Assembly (NCBI GenBank): GCA_002368155.1
Contig: AP018180.1
Span: forward strand, 1,707,947-1,771,946
DNA length: 64,000 nucleotides
Origin: Nostoc carneum NIES-2107
GTDB taxonomy: Bacteria; Cyanobacteriota; Cyanobacteriia; Cyanobacteriales; Nostocaceae
Reading direction: 5' to 3'
Both the position numbers and the translations under genes were made by a program. The number at the start of each line of letters is the position of its first letter. Position 1 is the stretch's first letter. The notes beneath the pieces were generated by a model. The model worked only from the letters and a program-made list of their open reading frames with translations. It ran no database searches and was not told where the DNA came from. Below are positions 35,901 to 45,457 of this stretch, piece by piece.

Positions 35901-38360
35901 TTTGGGCAATTAGGATACCAACTTGCCTCAGAGCCAGATGCCAAAAATATCCGACCAGCAACTGCTTTGTTAATGGGGGGATATGTTGGTCATTGGACAA
36001 CCCATCTGCAAGAAACGCTGCCTATTCTGTTGGAAGGCTATCAAGCCGCGTTAGAAACTGGCAATCTAGAATTTTTGGGTTACGATGCTCAGTTGTACTG
36101 CCTGAATGCCTATTGGTGCGGTCAACCACTCGCTGAACTCGAACCCCAAATTCGTGCCTATTACCAACAGTTGTGCGACCTCAACCAATTCACAGCGGCA
36201 AACTGTGTTTTGGCTTACTGGCAAACAGCGCAAATTCTCTTGGGTCAGTCAGAGGCAGAAATTCCCTTACGCCATGATGCTTATGAAGAACAAGTCCTAG
36301 CTGAGGCTAAAGTTGATTTTTACCGACTCTGTTACTTTTACCTGTATCGCTTCACCTTGAATTACTGGCTGCAAGACTTTGTCAAAGCCGAACATGATGC
36401 GGCTCAAACCCGCCAATATTTAGCTGGGGGAATGGGAAATATTGTTGAACCACTGTTATATTTCTATGATTCTCTGACCGTGCTTGCTACTCCACCTGAA
36501 TCAATGACGGAGTCGGAACCGCGATGGCAACGAATGCTAGAAAATCAAGCCAAATTAAAACAATGGGCAGATTATGCTCCCATGAATTACTTGCACAAAT
36601 ATTATTTAGTTGAAGCTGAAAAACATCGCGTTCTTGATCGCAAAACGGAAGCTATAGAATTTTACGACCTAGCGATCGCAGGAGCCAAGGACAATGGCTA
36701 CCCTCAAGAAGCAGCCCTTGCCAATGAACTAGCAGCTAAATTCTATCTGGATTGGCAGAAAGAGCGGATCGCCCAAGCTTACATGATTGAAGCCTACTAT
36801 AGCTATGTGCGCTGGGGAGCGAAAGCCAAACTCGCCGATTTGGAAACTCGCTATCCGCAACTACTGGCTCCCATCCTCCAAAAAGCGCAGACACCACTCT
36901 CTATTGATGAAACCTTATTCACCACTGCAACTGTCACCTCAACTAGTACTTCCTCCACCAGTCTTTCTGATTCCCTGGATCTAGTTGCTATCCTCAAAGC
37001 TTCGCAAACTCTTTCTAGTGAAATTGAGCTTGAGCAGTTAATTAGCACTCTCTTGCTGACAGTCATGCAAACTTCAGGTGCTACCCAATGCACTTTGATG
37101 TTGAGTGAGGGGAAAAATCTCACGGTTCAGGCTAGGGCCACACTTACAGAATCGCACCAAATCGAAACAGAGATTCTGCATCCGGCGCAGTCGCTTGTTG
37201 ATAGTGGTATAGTGCCCATCAGTCTGGTAACAAAAGTCAAACGCAGCTTGCAGGCTGCTGTGATTAGCAACGCCACGCAAGATTCGCTATTTATCGCTGA
37301 TGCTTATATCCAAAACTGGCAGCCCAAGAGTCTGCTGTGCAGTCCCATTCTGCAACAAGGCAAATTGCTGGGTATAGTCTATCTAGAAAATAACCTGGCA
37401 ACCGGAGCTTTTACACGCGATCGCGTTGAAGTACTGAATCTGCTTTGTGCCCAAGCTGCGATTTCCCTAGAAAATGCTCGTCTCTATCAGCAAGCCCAAG
37501 CTTATGCTCAACAACTAGAAGAATCTCAGCTACAGATTGTGCAAAACGAAAAAATGGCGACTTTGGGTAACTTGGTAGCAGGGGTTGCTCACGAAATTAA
37601 TAACCCAGTCGGCTTCCTCAACGGCAGTATTAGCAATGCCAAAGATTATGTCAAAGACCTGTGTGAGTATTTAAATACCTATCAGCAGCACCAACCGCCT
37701 ATCGAATCGGTAGCCGAATTAGCCCAAGAGATTGACCTAGATTTTGTATTGGAAGACTTACCAAAGTTAATTGACTCAATGAAAGGCGCGACCGATCGCA
37801 TCAAAATCATCAGCACTAGCTTACGTACTTTCTCTCGTGCTGATACGGAACACAAAGTTAGAGCCAACATCCACGAAGGGTTAGATAGTACGCTGTTGAT
37901 TCTCAAGTATCGACTGAAAGCGAATGAACATCGCCCTGCCATTAAAGTGATCCGCAACTACGGTAATATCCCGGAAATTGATTGCTTCCCCGGTCAGCTT
38001 AACCAAGTATTTATGAACATTCTGGCCAATGCAATTGATATGTTCGATGAAATGGCACAGCAAACAACCTTAAAAGAGTTAGAAACTCATCCTCAAGAAA
38101 TAACAATTCAAACTACATTATTATCGGCACAAAATACGGTGGAAATTCGCATTATTGACAACGGTAAAGGCATGAATGATTCAGTCAAATCTAAGATTTT
38201 TGACCATTTGTTTACCACTAAAGAAGTTGGCAAAGGAACGGGGTTAGGTTTAGCGATCGCCCGTCAGATTGCCATCGAAAAACATGGTGGTCGGCTGGAA
38301 GTCGAGTCTCAATTGGGACAAGGTTCTGAGTTTTTCATCTCCCTCCCGGTTCGGGGTTAA
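32964..38360 (+). CDS. Hybrid Ser/Thr kinase - AAA ATPase - GAF - histidine kinase
   Basis: The 1798 residues match the two-kinase HstK-like architecture known in heterocystous cyanobacteria. Residues 10-270: Ser/Thr kinase with VVIKTL, His133-x-Asp135 in HKDIKPANILI, and DFS in place of DFG. Residues 300-620: AAA ATPase with Walker A GFSGIGKT (from 335) and Walker B VIFLDDLQWAD (from 461). Residues 700-1320: helical TPR-like region. About 1340-1500: GAF. Then a coiled coil, HisKA with His1543 in GVAHEINNP, and HATPase_c ending GTGLGLAIARQ. There is no receiver domain and no membrane segment. Such proteins are cytosolic sensors; this one stands alone, so targets are unknown. Confidence 0.92.
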   Translation: MTSLAEQFPKVSGYTLVEQLYLGSRTAVYRGVQGLQQSPVVIKTLRHDYPSFSELVQFRNQYAIAKNIDIPGIVQPLSLEPSANGYALVMEDIGGISLRHYIQASPLTVEQFWPIALQIVDVLHQLYQQRIIHKDIKPANILIQPATGQIKLIDFSIASLLPRETKEIQNPNVLEGTLAYISPEQTGRMNRGIDYRSDFYSLGITFFELLTGQLPFPVDEPMEMVHAHLAKQPLSICDLNPDLPIMLSEIIRKLMSKNAEDRYQSALGLKHDLLRCQEEYLIAGKLAWFELGERDISDRFLIPEKLYGREPEVQTLLDAFGRVANGASELMLVAGFSGIGKTAVVNEVHKPIVRWHGYFIKGKYDQFNRNLPFSAFVQAFRDLMGQLLSSDDAQLQDWKAKILAAVGDNGQVLIEVIPELEQVIGSQPPVPELSGSAAQNRFNLLFQKFITVFTTREHPLVIFLDDLQWADSASLDLLKLLLTERERGYLFVIGAYRDNEVFPTHPLMLMLNEVKKAQTLIHTLTLKPLSQVDVNQLTADTLSCSLELAQPLTELLYQKTKGNPFFLTQFLKALQEDGYISFDSHTGHWQCDLATVKLLALTDDVVEFMALQLQKLPVATQTALKLAACIGAQFDLATLAIVNQRSPEDTAIDLWKALQEGVILPISDVYKFYQPSELQVAEVQQPLSFNCSYRFLHDRVQQAAYSLIPDEQKQITHYQIGQLLLRKVSPAAREERIFEIVNQLNYGTTLLGKQQEKDELAQLNLTACRKARAATAYQAAREYASVGLQLLGGEAWQQQYEMTLALHDLAAEVAFLIGDFEQMDRWIAAVIERAKTPLEQVQVYQVRIQALVARNQFLEAIAIGQSVFQMLGVNLPDEPTLEDIRLLKQEIDALIGDRAIESFIDLPPMTDAQQLAIMQNAARLTPVCYMTGSKLYFLIVALQVKLSIQFGNSPVSAYCYAGYAFQLRILWGDMSKVPQFGQLGYQLASEPDAKNIRPATALLMGGYVGHWTTHLQETLPILLEGYQAALETGNLEFLGYDAQLYCLNAYWCGQPLAELEPQIRAYYQQLCDLNQFTAANCVLAYWQTAQILLGQSEAEIPLRHDAYEEQVLAEAKVDFYRLCYFYLYRFTLNYWLQDFVKAEHDAAQTRQYLAGGMGNIVEPLLYFYDSLTVLATPPESMTESEPRWQRMLENQAKLKQWADYAPMNYLHKYYLVEAEKHRVLDRKTEAIEFYDLAIAGAKDNGYPQEAALANELAAKFYLDWQKERIAQAYMIEAYYSYVRWGAKAKLADLETRYPQLLAPILQKAQTPLSIDETLFTTATVTSTSTSSTSLSDSLDLVAILKASQTLSSEIELEQLISTLLLTVMQTSGATQCTLMLSEGKNLTVQARATLTESHQIETEILHPAQSLVDSGIVPISLVTKVKRSLQAAVISNATQDSLFIADAYIQNWQPKSLLCSPILQQGKLLGIVYLENNLATGAFTRDRVEVLNLLCAQAAISLENARLYQQAQAYAQQLEESQLQIVQNEKMATLGNLVAGVAHEINNPVGFLNGSISNAKDYVKDLCEYLNTYQQHQPPIESVAELAQEIDLDFVLEDLPKLIDSMKGATDRIKIISTSLRTFSRADTEHKVRANIHEGLDSTLLILKYRLKANEHRPAIKVIRNYGNIPEIDCFPGQLNQVFMNILANAIDMFDEMAQQTTLKELETHPQEITIQTTLLSAQNTVEIRIIDNGKGMNDSVKSKIFDHLFTTKEVGKGTGLGLAIARQIAIEKHGGRLEVESQLGQGSEFFISLPVRG

Positions 38361-38380
38361 TGCAAATTTTGGATTTGAGT

Positions 38381-38410
38381 GGATGCGTTACGCGATCGCT
38401 AACGCATCCT
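38381..38410. repeat. Palindrome GGATGCGTTA...TAACGCATCC
   Basis: This hairpin, 20 bases after the hybrid kinase stop, contains an HIP1 octamer at its centre and may serve as a terminator. Relatives are near 8969, 41599 and 52590. Confidence 0.6.
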
Positions 38411-38540
38411 ACGTAAACTTCAAAAATTAAATATGAGTTTTATAATAACTTTTCTATTACTGTGTCATCTGAAAAAGAGTAAGGGCACAAAAATTTTGTA
38501 TTCTTACGCAGAATTTATATATTGCAAATAATATTTGAAT

Positions 38541-38641
38541 TATCCCAATTTGAAAAAAGAATAAGACAGATGGTAGGGGCAAGGCAGTGCCTTGCCCTCT
38601 AGAATATATTGATGTGTCATCAACATTTTTTGATTTAATAT
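38541..38641. repeat. MITE-like repeat family 1, copy B
   Basis: The core GTAGGGGCAAGGCAGTGCC and CCCTCTAGAATATATTGAT match the family; the ends are more degenerate than in copies A and C. With the palindrome at 38381 it is the only feature seen in the 417-base gap. Confidence 0.8.
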
Positions 38642-38777
38642 TAGTAATAAATTTAGTAATTTTGATTTTAATTTTTGCGTTGCAACATCCAATCTCAAAT
38701 CCCAAATCTAAAATTGATTGATGGTGAACATTCGCTGTATCCTCAAATAGGAGTATTTTGCACCCATAAACTGCTGT

Positions 38778-39647
38778 ATGTCTGCTGCACAAAAACTGCG
38801 AGAGTTATTAGCGCGTCCTGAAATTATTGTTATTCCTGGGGTTTACGACTGTCTTGGTGCTAAGTTAGCTCAACAGTCTGGTTTTGAAGTAGTGGCTACT
38901 AGTGGCTTTGGTATTGCTGCTTCCACACTGGGTTTACCGGACTATGGTTTTCTCACCGCTACGGAAATGCTTTATAGTGTCGGGAGGATTGCTCAGTCAA
39001 TTACTGTACCCCTCATAGCCGATTTAGATACTGGCTACGGTAACGCCTTAAATGTGATGCGTACTATCAAGGATGCTGTACAGTTGGGTTTAGCTGGCGT
39101 GTTGCTAGAGGATCAGGAATGGCCGAAAAAGTGTGGTCATTTTGAAGGTAAGCGAGTAGTATCCTTAGAAGAACACGCTGGGAAAATTAGAGCTGCTGTA
39201 GAAGCGCGTGGTAATAGTGGTTTAGTAATTATTGCCCGTACCGATGCCCGTGCGCCACTGGGTTTAGAAGCTGCGATCGCTCGTGGTCGTGCTTACATTG
39301 CTGCTGGTGCTGATGTACTATTTGTAGAAGCCCCCCAATCGGTTGAAGAATTAAAAGCGATCGCCTCTACTTTTCCTGATGTCCCACTAGTAGCGAATAT
39401 CGTTGAAGGTGGTAAAACTCCAGAAATTTCGACTGCACAGTTACAGCAATTAGGCTTCAAAATCGTCTTTTTCCCCCTCACCGCACTAATGGCTGTTACT
39501 CATGTCATGGCTGCTTGTTTCCAGCATTTAAAAACACAAGGAACCACTGCAAATTTACCAGATTTAGTAACTTTTAAAGATTTTCAAGAACTGATGGGTG
39601 TACCGCAATTCCTACAAACGGAAAAAAGATTTGCAGCGGAAAAATAA
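38778..39647 (+). CDS. Isocitrate lyase/PEP mutase superfamily enzyme
   Basis: The 289 residues form the TIM barrel of this superfamily. The active-site loop is EWPKKCGHFEGK (KKCGH is the catalytic motif in lyases), metal ligands lie in ADLDTGYGNALNV and LLEDQ, and ARTDARAPLGLEAAIAR is conserved. Members cleave 2-methylisocitrate, decarboxylate oxaloacetate or act on phosphonates. Length and motifs resemble PrpB-like lyases, but no methylcitrate-cycle gene is nearby, so the substrate is open. Confidence 0.88.
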   Translation: MSAAQKLRELLARPEIIVIPGVYDCLGAKLAQQSGFEVVATSGFGIAASTLGLPDYGFLTATEMLYSVGRIAQSITVPLIADLDTGYGNALNVMRTIKDAVQLGLAGVLLEDQEWPKKCGHFEGKRVVSLEEHAGKIRAAVEARGNSGLVIIARTDARAPLGLEAAIARGRAYIAAGADVLFVEAPQSVEELKAIASTFPDVPLVANIVEGGKTPEISTAQLQQLGFKIVFFPLTALMAVTHVMAACFQHLKTQGTTANLPDLVTFKDFQELMGVPQFLQTEKRFAAEK

Positions 39648-39716
39648 ACAAGCAGAATTGCGAACCTGGAATTGAAATCAAAATTCCCAGCGATAATATA
39701 GGCATAACGAATGCTA

Positions 39717-39816
39717 ATACCAATTTGAAAAAAGAATGCGACAGACTGTAGGGGCAAGGCATTGCCTTGCCCTCTAGAATATATTGATGTGTAGCAAACA
39801 TTATTTAAATTGGTAT
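39717..39816. repeat. MITE-like repeat family 1, copy C
   Basis: A complete copy with ATACCAATTTGAA at the left, AAATTGGTAT at the right and the usual core. It lies 70 bases after the lyase gene and 25 bases before the nested IS region. Confidence 0.85.
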
Positions 39817-39862
39817 AAGTCAGCAGTTATGACTCATTTTTAGGACTTACGCAAGTGTCATA

Positions 39863-41024
39863 TAGGAATCCTATTTGATTTTTGAAAAAGATTACGAGAA
39901 AATACGGTTAAGTATACAAGTGTAAGAGTAGACAATGAGAAATCAGCATCTACAAACTGCATCACTGCCACTGGGAGTGGCAACTGCGATCGCAGAACTA
40001 CAAGACTTTATCGCAGTTTGTCGCGATGCCCGTGAGGCAAGAAAAGCCTTGGCAGTCAAGTTGGTTTACCAAGATTACTTATACGAAGAGATTCAAGCAA
40101 TTTTAGATGTCTCTTTAGGGTCGATAACAGGTTGGAAGCAAGCTTACGAGCAGGAAGGAATCAATGGACTCAGGCTGAACTACAAAGGACGAAAAAGCCA
40201 CCTGAGTCACGAACAGCGAGAAGAAGTGTTGAGTTGGTTACAAACGAAGGACTATTGGGAACTGGGCGAACTGGAGTATAAACTAGCCTTTGAGTACGAC
40301 ATCGTTTATGAGTCAAAACAAAGTTACTACGACTTATTTGATGCAGCTGCCATCAGTTGGAAGAAAACCACAAAGCTAAACCCCAAAGCCAATCCAGATG
40401 CTGTTGCAGAAAAAAAAAAGAGATTGAAACATTGTTGGCAAGCAACCGCTCCGAAATCGAAGCCGGAAAATTGAGAGTATTGTTAATTGATGAGTGTCAT
40501 TTAATGTGGGGAGACTTAAGCGGTTATGTGTGGGGGAGAACTGACCAGGAAATCACGGTTCCAGTCGTAAATGAGCGAGAGAAGCAAACATATTACGGAG
40601 CAGTTGACTATCTTGAACGAAAATTACTGCTGAAAGCTTACGACAGGGGAAATTCAAAAAATACTATCGATTACCTGCAATATCTGCTAACTGAGTCAGG
40701 CGACCAGCGATTGCTGATTTTTTGGGATGGTGCTACTTACCACCGTTCCAAAGAAATCCAAAGCTTTTTAGACGAACTTAACCAAGGTTTACCACCAGAA
40801 AAATGGAAAATTCACTGCGTTCGTTTTGCTCCTAATTGTCCAGAGCAAAATCCTATTGAAGATATCTGGTTGCAGGCTAAAACATGGGTTCGACGTTTTT
40901 GTGCTTTGATTCCAACATTCTCTCATTTAAAGTGGATGTTTGAGTGGTTTATTCGACACACTACCTTTGATTTCACAACTCTTCAGATGTACGGAGTTTT
41001 TTCAAAAATCAAATAGGAGTCCTA
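39863..41024. mobile_element. IS630-family insertion sequence with TA duplication
   Basis: Ends of about 27 bases (TAGGAATCCTATTTGATTTT at the left; the right end is its complement with one mismatch) flank 1162 bases. A TA dinucleotide borders each side (39861-39862 and 41025-41026), the target duplication of this family. It is unrelated in sequence to the IS630 copy at 31381. Confidence 0.88.
39935..41016 (+). CDS. IS630-family transposase in two frames (likely -1 frameshift)
   Basis: Frame one runs from 39935 to 40474 and encodes helix-turn-helix segments (YEEIQAILDVSLGSITGWKQ). The DDE part continues in the -1 frame to 41016: RVLLIDECHLMWGD with the first Asp, LLIFWDGATYHRSKEI with the second and PEQNPIEDIWLQAK with the Glu. 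The frames join at a run of ten A (40410-40419), an evident slippery site. The joined protein has about 360 residues and all catalytic residues, so the element may be active. Confidence 0.88.
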
Positions 41025-41179
41025 TATTTTTTTTCTTTTAGGTGTGTCCAGGGTCAAATGTCAAGAGTCCAAAAAACCTCAATTTTTGACCCTTGACTCT
41101 TGACTCTTGACTCTTATGCCAGAGGATCACTGTGCCAGTTGCGTAAGTCCTGATTTTATAGCTTAATCCAATTACTCAG

Positions 41180-41560
41180 ATGCTTAAGTTCGATAAAAAA
41201 TATTTCTATTTAACGCTCTTACTATTTGTAATCGAGGTATGTATTGCTGTTTTCTTTGATGACAGCTTTATACGTCCTTTTGTGGGTGATGTTTTGGTAG
41301 TTATATTAATTTATTGCTTTGTGAAAACTTTTTGGCAGATAAAACCACCTATTTTGGCTTTATCTGTTTTTGTATTTGCTTGTGTGATCGAAATTCTGCA
41401 ATATTTTAATTTCGTAAAGGTTTTAGGATTAGAAAAATATAAAATTGCGGTTGTCGTATTGGGCAGTTCATTTGATTGGAAGGATATAATTGCTTATGCA
41501 ATAGGTAGCGCCACAGTGGTGTGGTTGGAAACTAGTGTAAATAAAAGGCTGAAAAGCTAA
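41180..41560 (+). CDS. DUF2809-family membrane protein
   Basis: The 126 residues contain about four hydrophobic segments (YFYLTLLLFVIEVCIAVFF, DVLVVILIYCFVKTFW, ILALSVFVFACVIEILQYF and IIAYAIGSATVVWLE). FIRPFVGDVLVV and SFDWKDIIAYAIG are typical of DUF2809. It is an inner-membrane protein of unknown function, standing alone. Confidence 0.85.
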   Translation: MLKFDKKYFYLTLLLFVIEVCIAVFFDDSFIRPFVGDVLVVILIYCFVKTFWQIKPPILALSVFVFACVIEILQYFNFVKVLGLEKYKIAVVVLGSSFDWKDIIAYAIGSATVVWLETSVNKRLKS

Positions 41561-41598
41561 TAAGTTTAGATATGATTTAATTGCTAAAAAATAATCCT

Positions 41599-41632
41599 GT
41601 AGGATGCGTTAGGCGTGAGCCGTAACGCATCC
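41599..41632. repeat. Palindrome GTAGGATGCGTTA...TAACGCATCC
   Basis: A hairpin repeat of the same family as 8969 and 38381, located 39 bases after DUF2809, where it may terminate transcription. Confidence 0.6.
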
Positions 41633-42056
41633 AAAGCTTTGTCAAAGGTGCGTCACTTACTTTAATTAGCTGACTATTGACAACATTTAATATATTTTCT
41701 TTAATGCAGAATAGCTTAGCTTGTGATGTTAATTCACAGATAAGCGTAAACCAGCAAAGTCATTTATATTAGCTATTACAAAGCACTAGATGAATACCAG
41801 CTTAAAATTAATTACCAACACTTCACTGATTGTTACATTATTAGGTAATCTATTTATATCTAAAGTCTCAGCATTTTCCGATATCAAAAATCAAATAGCC
41901 AAAGATTGTATTACTCAACTTTCAGAACGCAATATAATTAGAGGATATGCGGATCAAACATTCCGCCCCCAATCAACTATTAATCGGGCTGAGTTTGCAG
42001 TTTTATTATTAAACGCTTTTCCTAATAGCGAAATAAAAAACGCAGGAATGCAATTT

Positions 42057-43603
42057 GTAAGGATTCAGGCCGAAACTTGAGGTATTAAAGATGGGGTCTG
42101 CACAGTAAGGTCAAGCATTGCTTTGATAGCTTGATCAAAAAACTTAATGACAGAACGTCCTTGACGACGACAAGTTTGAATAACCGTCAATAAATTGGCA
42201 GTATCTTGAAACCGCTCCATAGAACGAGAACCACCACTAACTTTTCGTTTTGTTACCGCTAAACGTAACGTTCGTTCGGCTAAATTATTATCAGGGGGTA
42301 TCTCCGGGTGGTCTAAAAAATACCACCACTGATGAGCTTTATTGAGTAAGGAGCGTAGAAGTTTACCCGCCTCTCCGCCGGCTTTATCAATCCATGAATG
42401 AATAGTTACTTCAACTTTTCCTCTAAACTCGGATGCCCAAATCAAGAAGTCATCAAGGTTTTTGTTTTGTTGGAATAAAGCATAGTTTTTAAAACCTTCA
42501 TCTATCAGGCTAATAAATATTGTCCCAATCTCTTGGTTATTTAAACCAGGAAGTTTAATCAGTTTCTTGAAGTGACGACGTAAATGTGCCTGACATTTCT
42601 GTTGAGCTTTCACCGGATAACCGTTATAGGCGCTAAAATCATCAGAACTGAGTACACCCTCATAGCTAGAACCCAGGATAGATTCTAATTCGGCGCGAGA
42701 ACGAGTATCAGCCGCATGAAATAAAGCAAAGTCAGTATTAGCAAAAATCCACAACCATTCTTTTACACCTTTGACTACCCAAGGTGTTTCATCTGAATGA
42801 ACATTCGGTTGGGTTTGTTTTATCCACTCTTTGAGACTATCAATACTTTCTCGCACTGCACTATCTATTCTTTCATTTGTGGCTACTAATGTTCCTACTC
42901 CAATTTTTATTTGACCCAGTTCCCACAACAGTTCTTGTTGTTTTTCATAGGGTAAATGTCCGTAATTATTGATCCATCCTAAGAAAGCTTGCAGTCTGAT
43001 TCCTATATCTTGTCCCGGTACTATCTCTTGTGACCAGTCTGCTTTTTGTGTTTCCCCACACTCACTGCAAATACAGGTATATCTTTGATATTCTACTATT
43101 TCAATTGGCCTCTCCACCAACTGCGCTACTTGCTGGGTTTCGATTTTTATTGGTTCGCCACTGAATTCTCTTTGACCACAGCATCTACACAGTTGCGGTC
43201 TTAATATCTCAAATCTATCTACTCTGCCGAATCCCTTTCTTGTTTTTCCCTGGTGTCCTGGTTGTCCTCCTGGCTTTCGTTTTGGAGTCTTGTCCTCTTC
43301 TTGTGCTTCCTCAAGTTTCTTTTCTGATTTTTTGACTATATCCCCCGATGGTGGTTTCGATGATGTTTTACTATCTAGATCTCTACTGACTTTGAGTTTC
43401 TCTAATTCTTGTTCTAGTTCTAAAATTCTGGAGTTTAGTTTCATCGTCGCGATCGCCTGCTCGAAAATGATGTCCACCAGTTGTTCTCGCTCCAACTGGA
43501 GAAGCTTTTCACGCTTTAGTTTCTCAGGCAGGTCGTTTTCCATAATTGTGATAGTCCGCTTCAGATGTCACACTTGTCAATACCCCTTAACCTGAATCCT
43601 TAC
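42057..43603. mobile_element. IS66-family insertion sequence with 8-base target duplication
   Basis: The 1547-base element has perfect 13-base inverted ends (GTAAGGATTCAGG and its complement) and is flanked by TGCAATTT at 42049-42056 and 43604-43611, the 8-base duplication typical of IS66. It carries only a tnpC-like gene, without tnpA and tnpB. Confidence 0.95.
42065..43543 (-). CDS. IS66-family transposase (TnpC type)
   Basis: The 492 residues contain an N-terminal leucine-zipper-like helix (ILELEQELEKLKVSRDLDSK), the SSKPPSGD motif, a KRKPGGQPGHQGKTR basic stretch, a zinc-finger section (CRCCGQ and CICSECGE), and the DDE core with VHSDETPWVV, LSSDDFSAYNG, CQAHLRRHF and DNNLAERTLR. All are typical of IS66 TnpC. 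It is intact and lies antisense within the SLH/WG gene. Confidence 0.95.
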   Translation of the reverse strand: MENDLPEKLKREKLLQLEREQLVDIIFEQAIATMKLNSRILELEQELEKLKVSRDLDSKTSSKPPSGDIVKKSEKKLEEAQEEDKTPKRKPGGQPGHQGKTRKGFGRVDRFEILRPQLCRCCGQREFSGEPIKIETQQVAQLVERPIEIVEYQRYTCICSECGETQKADWSQEIVPGQDIGIRLQAFLGWINNYGHLPYEKQQELLWELGQIKIGVGTLVATNERIDSAVRESIDSLKEWIKQTQPNVHSDETPWVVKGVKEWLWIFANTDFALFHAADTRSRAELESILGSSYEGVLSSDDFSAYNGYPVKAQQKCQAHLRRHFKKLIKLPGLNNQEIGTIFISLIDEGFKNYALFQQNKNLDDFLIWASEFRGKVEVTIHSWIDKAGGEAGKLLRSLLNKAHQWWYFLDHPEIPPDNNLAERTLRLAVTKRKVSGGSRSMERFQDTANLLTVIQTCRRQGRSVIKFFDQAIKAMLDLTVQTPSLIPQVSA

Positions 43604-45134
43604 TGCAATTTAAAGATGTTCCCAATACGCATTGGGCATATAAAGCCATTCAAGCTGCTTATCAACGGGGATTTTTTAGCGGATATCCAGACCGTACTTT
43701 TAGACCATCTCAAGCTATTCCCAGAGTACAGGCGATCGCAATTCTCAGCAACCATCTCAATTTTAATATTCCAGACAATTCAGAACCCATACTGCAACAG
43801 CATTTTGATGATGAAGCACAGATTCCAAATTATGCAAGAAAATCTCTAGCTGCAGGAACAATTGGGCGGATAGTAGTTAACTACCCAAACATCAAACAAC
43901 TACAACCGAATAAAGGTGCTACGAGAGGTGAGGTAGCCGCAATTATTTGTCAATCTTTAAATTTAGCAAGAACTATACCCTTAGAATACATTGCTGGTGG
44001 GAAGCAATCTTTTACAATTCCGCCAGAAATGGGAGGATTTACGAATTTTTCTGAAGGGTTAGCGGGTGCAGAAGTTAATAGAAAATATGGATTTATTAAT
44101 AAAACAGGTGAATTAGTGATAGCTGCTAAATTTGATGGGATTCAGAAATTTTCTTCTGGGTTAGCGCCTGTCAAAATTGGGGATAAATGGGGTTATATCG
44201 ACAAAACTGGTAAATTAGTTATCCCAGCACAATTTATCCAACAACCAGCAGATTTTATTGAGGAATTAGCACAAGTTCAGGTAGAAGATAAAATAGGATT
44301 TATTGATAAAACTGGCAAGCTTTTATTCACCGTTACCTATCCAGGTGCTAACTCATTACAAGTGAATAATTTTTCCGATGGGCTAGCAGCGGTGATAATT
44401 GACTCAGAAAGAACAGGATTTATTGATAAAACTGGTAAATTTGTGATTGAACCGCAACCTTATAATATTGCAGATTTTGCCTCTGGTTTGGCAGCTATTA
44501 AAGTAAATAATAAATATGGTTATATAGATAAAACTGGTAAAGTGGTAATTGCCCCTCAATTTAATAACGCCAAGCCATTTACTGAAGGATTGGCTGCAGT
44601 GGATTTTAGCGCCAACGGGATTTCTAATTGGGGTTATATTGACTCTACAGGTAAAACAGCAATTGCACCGCAATTTTATGATGCTAAGAATTTTTCTGAG
44701 GGTTTAGCGTGCATATATTCAGAACAAGGTTTTGGTTTTATAGATAAAACAGGAAAATTGGTCATTTCGAGTAGTCAATTAGCCTCTAATGCCGGTAACT
44801 TTATCTCCGAGTTAGGCTCATTTTCCTCAGGGTTAGCGTTGGTGAGAATTGGCAATAAATTTGGCTATATAGATAAAACTGGCAAGTTAATTATCAAAGT
44901 AGAACTGCCTAATGCTTTGAGTTTTCAGGATGGTATGGCTATGGTAAATGTAGCGGGGAAATGGATACAAAATATTGGCTTTGACAGTTCTAATATTCCC
45001 GTTATTGACTACACTTTTTACGGAGGAAAATGGGGCTATATCCGTTCGCCACTGAATTAAAAGTGGTGAGTGCTGAGTGCTGAGTTTTTAATGAGGGACT
45101 TCCAGAAATAAAATTGAGCCGAACAGCTATCTGG

Positions 45135-45281
45135 TAAGCTGATACGTGCCTAGAGCAAATATTCCGGCGTTAGGCTTGTCAAGGGTCAAGAGTCAAAAGT
45201 CCAAGCTAGCCTTTGACCCTGGACTCTTGACTTTTTGACATCCTGAGCACAAAATATACAATTTAAATGCGTAACAGCTTA
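45135..45281. repeat. MITE-like repeat family 2, copy A
   Basis: About 147 bases with inverted ends TAAGCTGATACG and CGTAACAGCTTA. The centre contains GGGTCAAGAGTC-type units and their complements. A second copy is at 51445. The rest of the gap to 45457 shows nothing recognisable. Confidence 0.8.
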
Positions 45282-45457
45282 TCTGTTGAGGGCAAGATGC
45301 TTACACCACAAGGGTTATAGAGTATTATGAGTGATATTACCCAAAGATATGTTGTCAATTTAAAAATTTAACCCGTATATTTCTGGAAAAGCGATTGTAC
45401 CATTTGTAGTCATAGGGCAAGTATCACTGGATGCTCCGGTTACCTCAAGAGGGTTAA

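Larger units (their letters stand above)
39842..41151. mobile_element. Older repeat element split by an IS630 insertion
   Basis: The segment is bounded by 13-base inverted ends, AGGACTTACGCAA at 39842 and TTGCGTAAGTCCT at 41139. Inside the right part, bases 41050-41115 are tandem units of the GACTCTTGACTCTTGAC type. The IS630 copy at 39863-41024 sits 21 bases inside the left end, so the smaller element was there first. Confidence 0.65.
41790..45060 (+). pseudogene. SLH-domain/WG-repeat protein gene interrupted by IS66
   Basis: The 5' part (41790-42056) encodes a signal peptide (LKLITNTSLIVTLLGNLFIS) and an SLH motif ending in GYADQTFRPQSTINRAEFA. The 3' part (43612-45060) continues in the same frame with a second SLH unit (VPNTHWAYKAIQAAYQRGFF, GYPDRTFRPSQAIPRVQA), a third partial one and about seven WG repeats (KYGFINKTGELVIAAKFDG, KWGYIDKTGKLVI and so on). 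Removing the IS and one copy of its 8-base duplication restores one uninterrupted frame of 571 residues. SLH domains anchor proteins to the cell envelope; WG repeats are of unknown binding role. The 3' part has no obvious start of its own. Confidence 0.93.
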
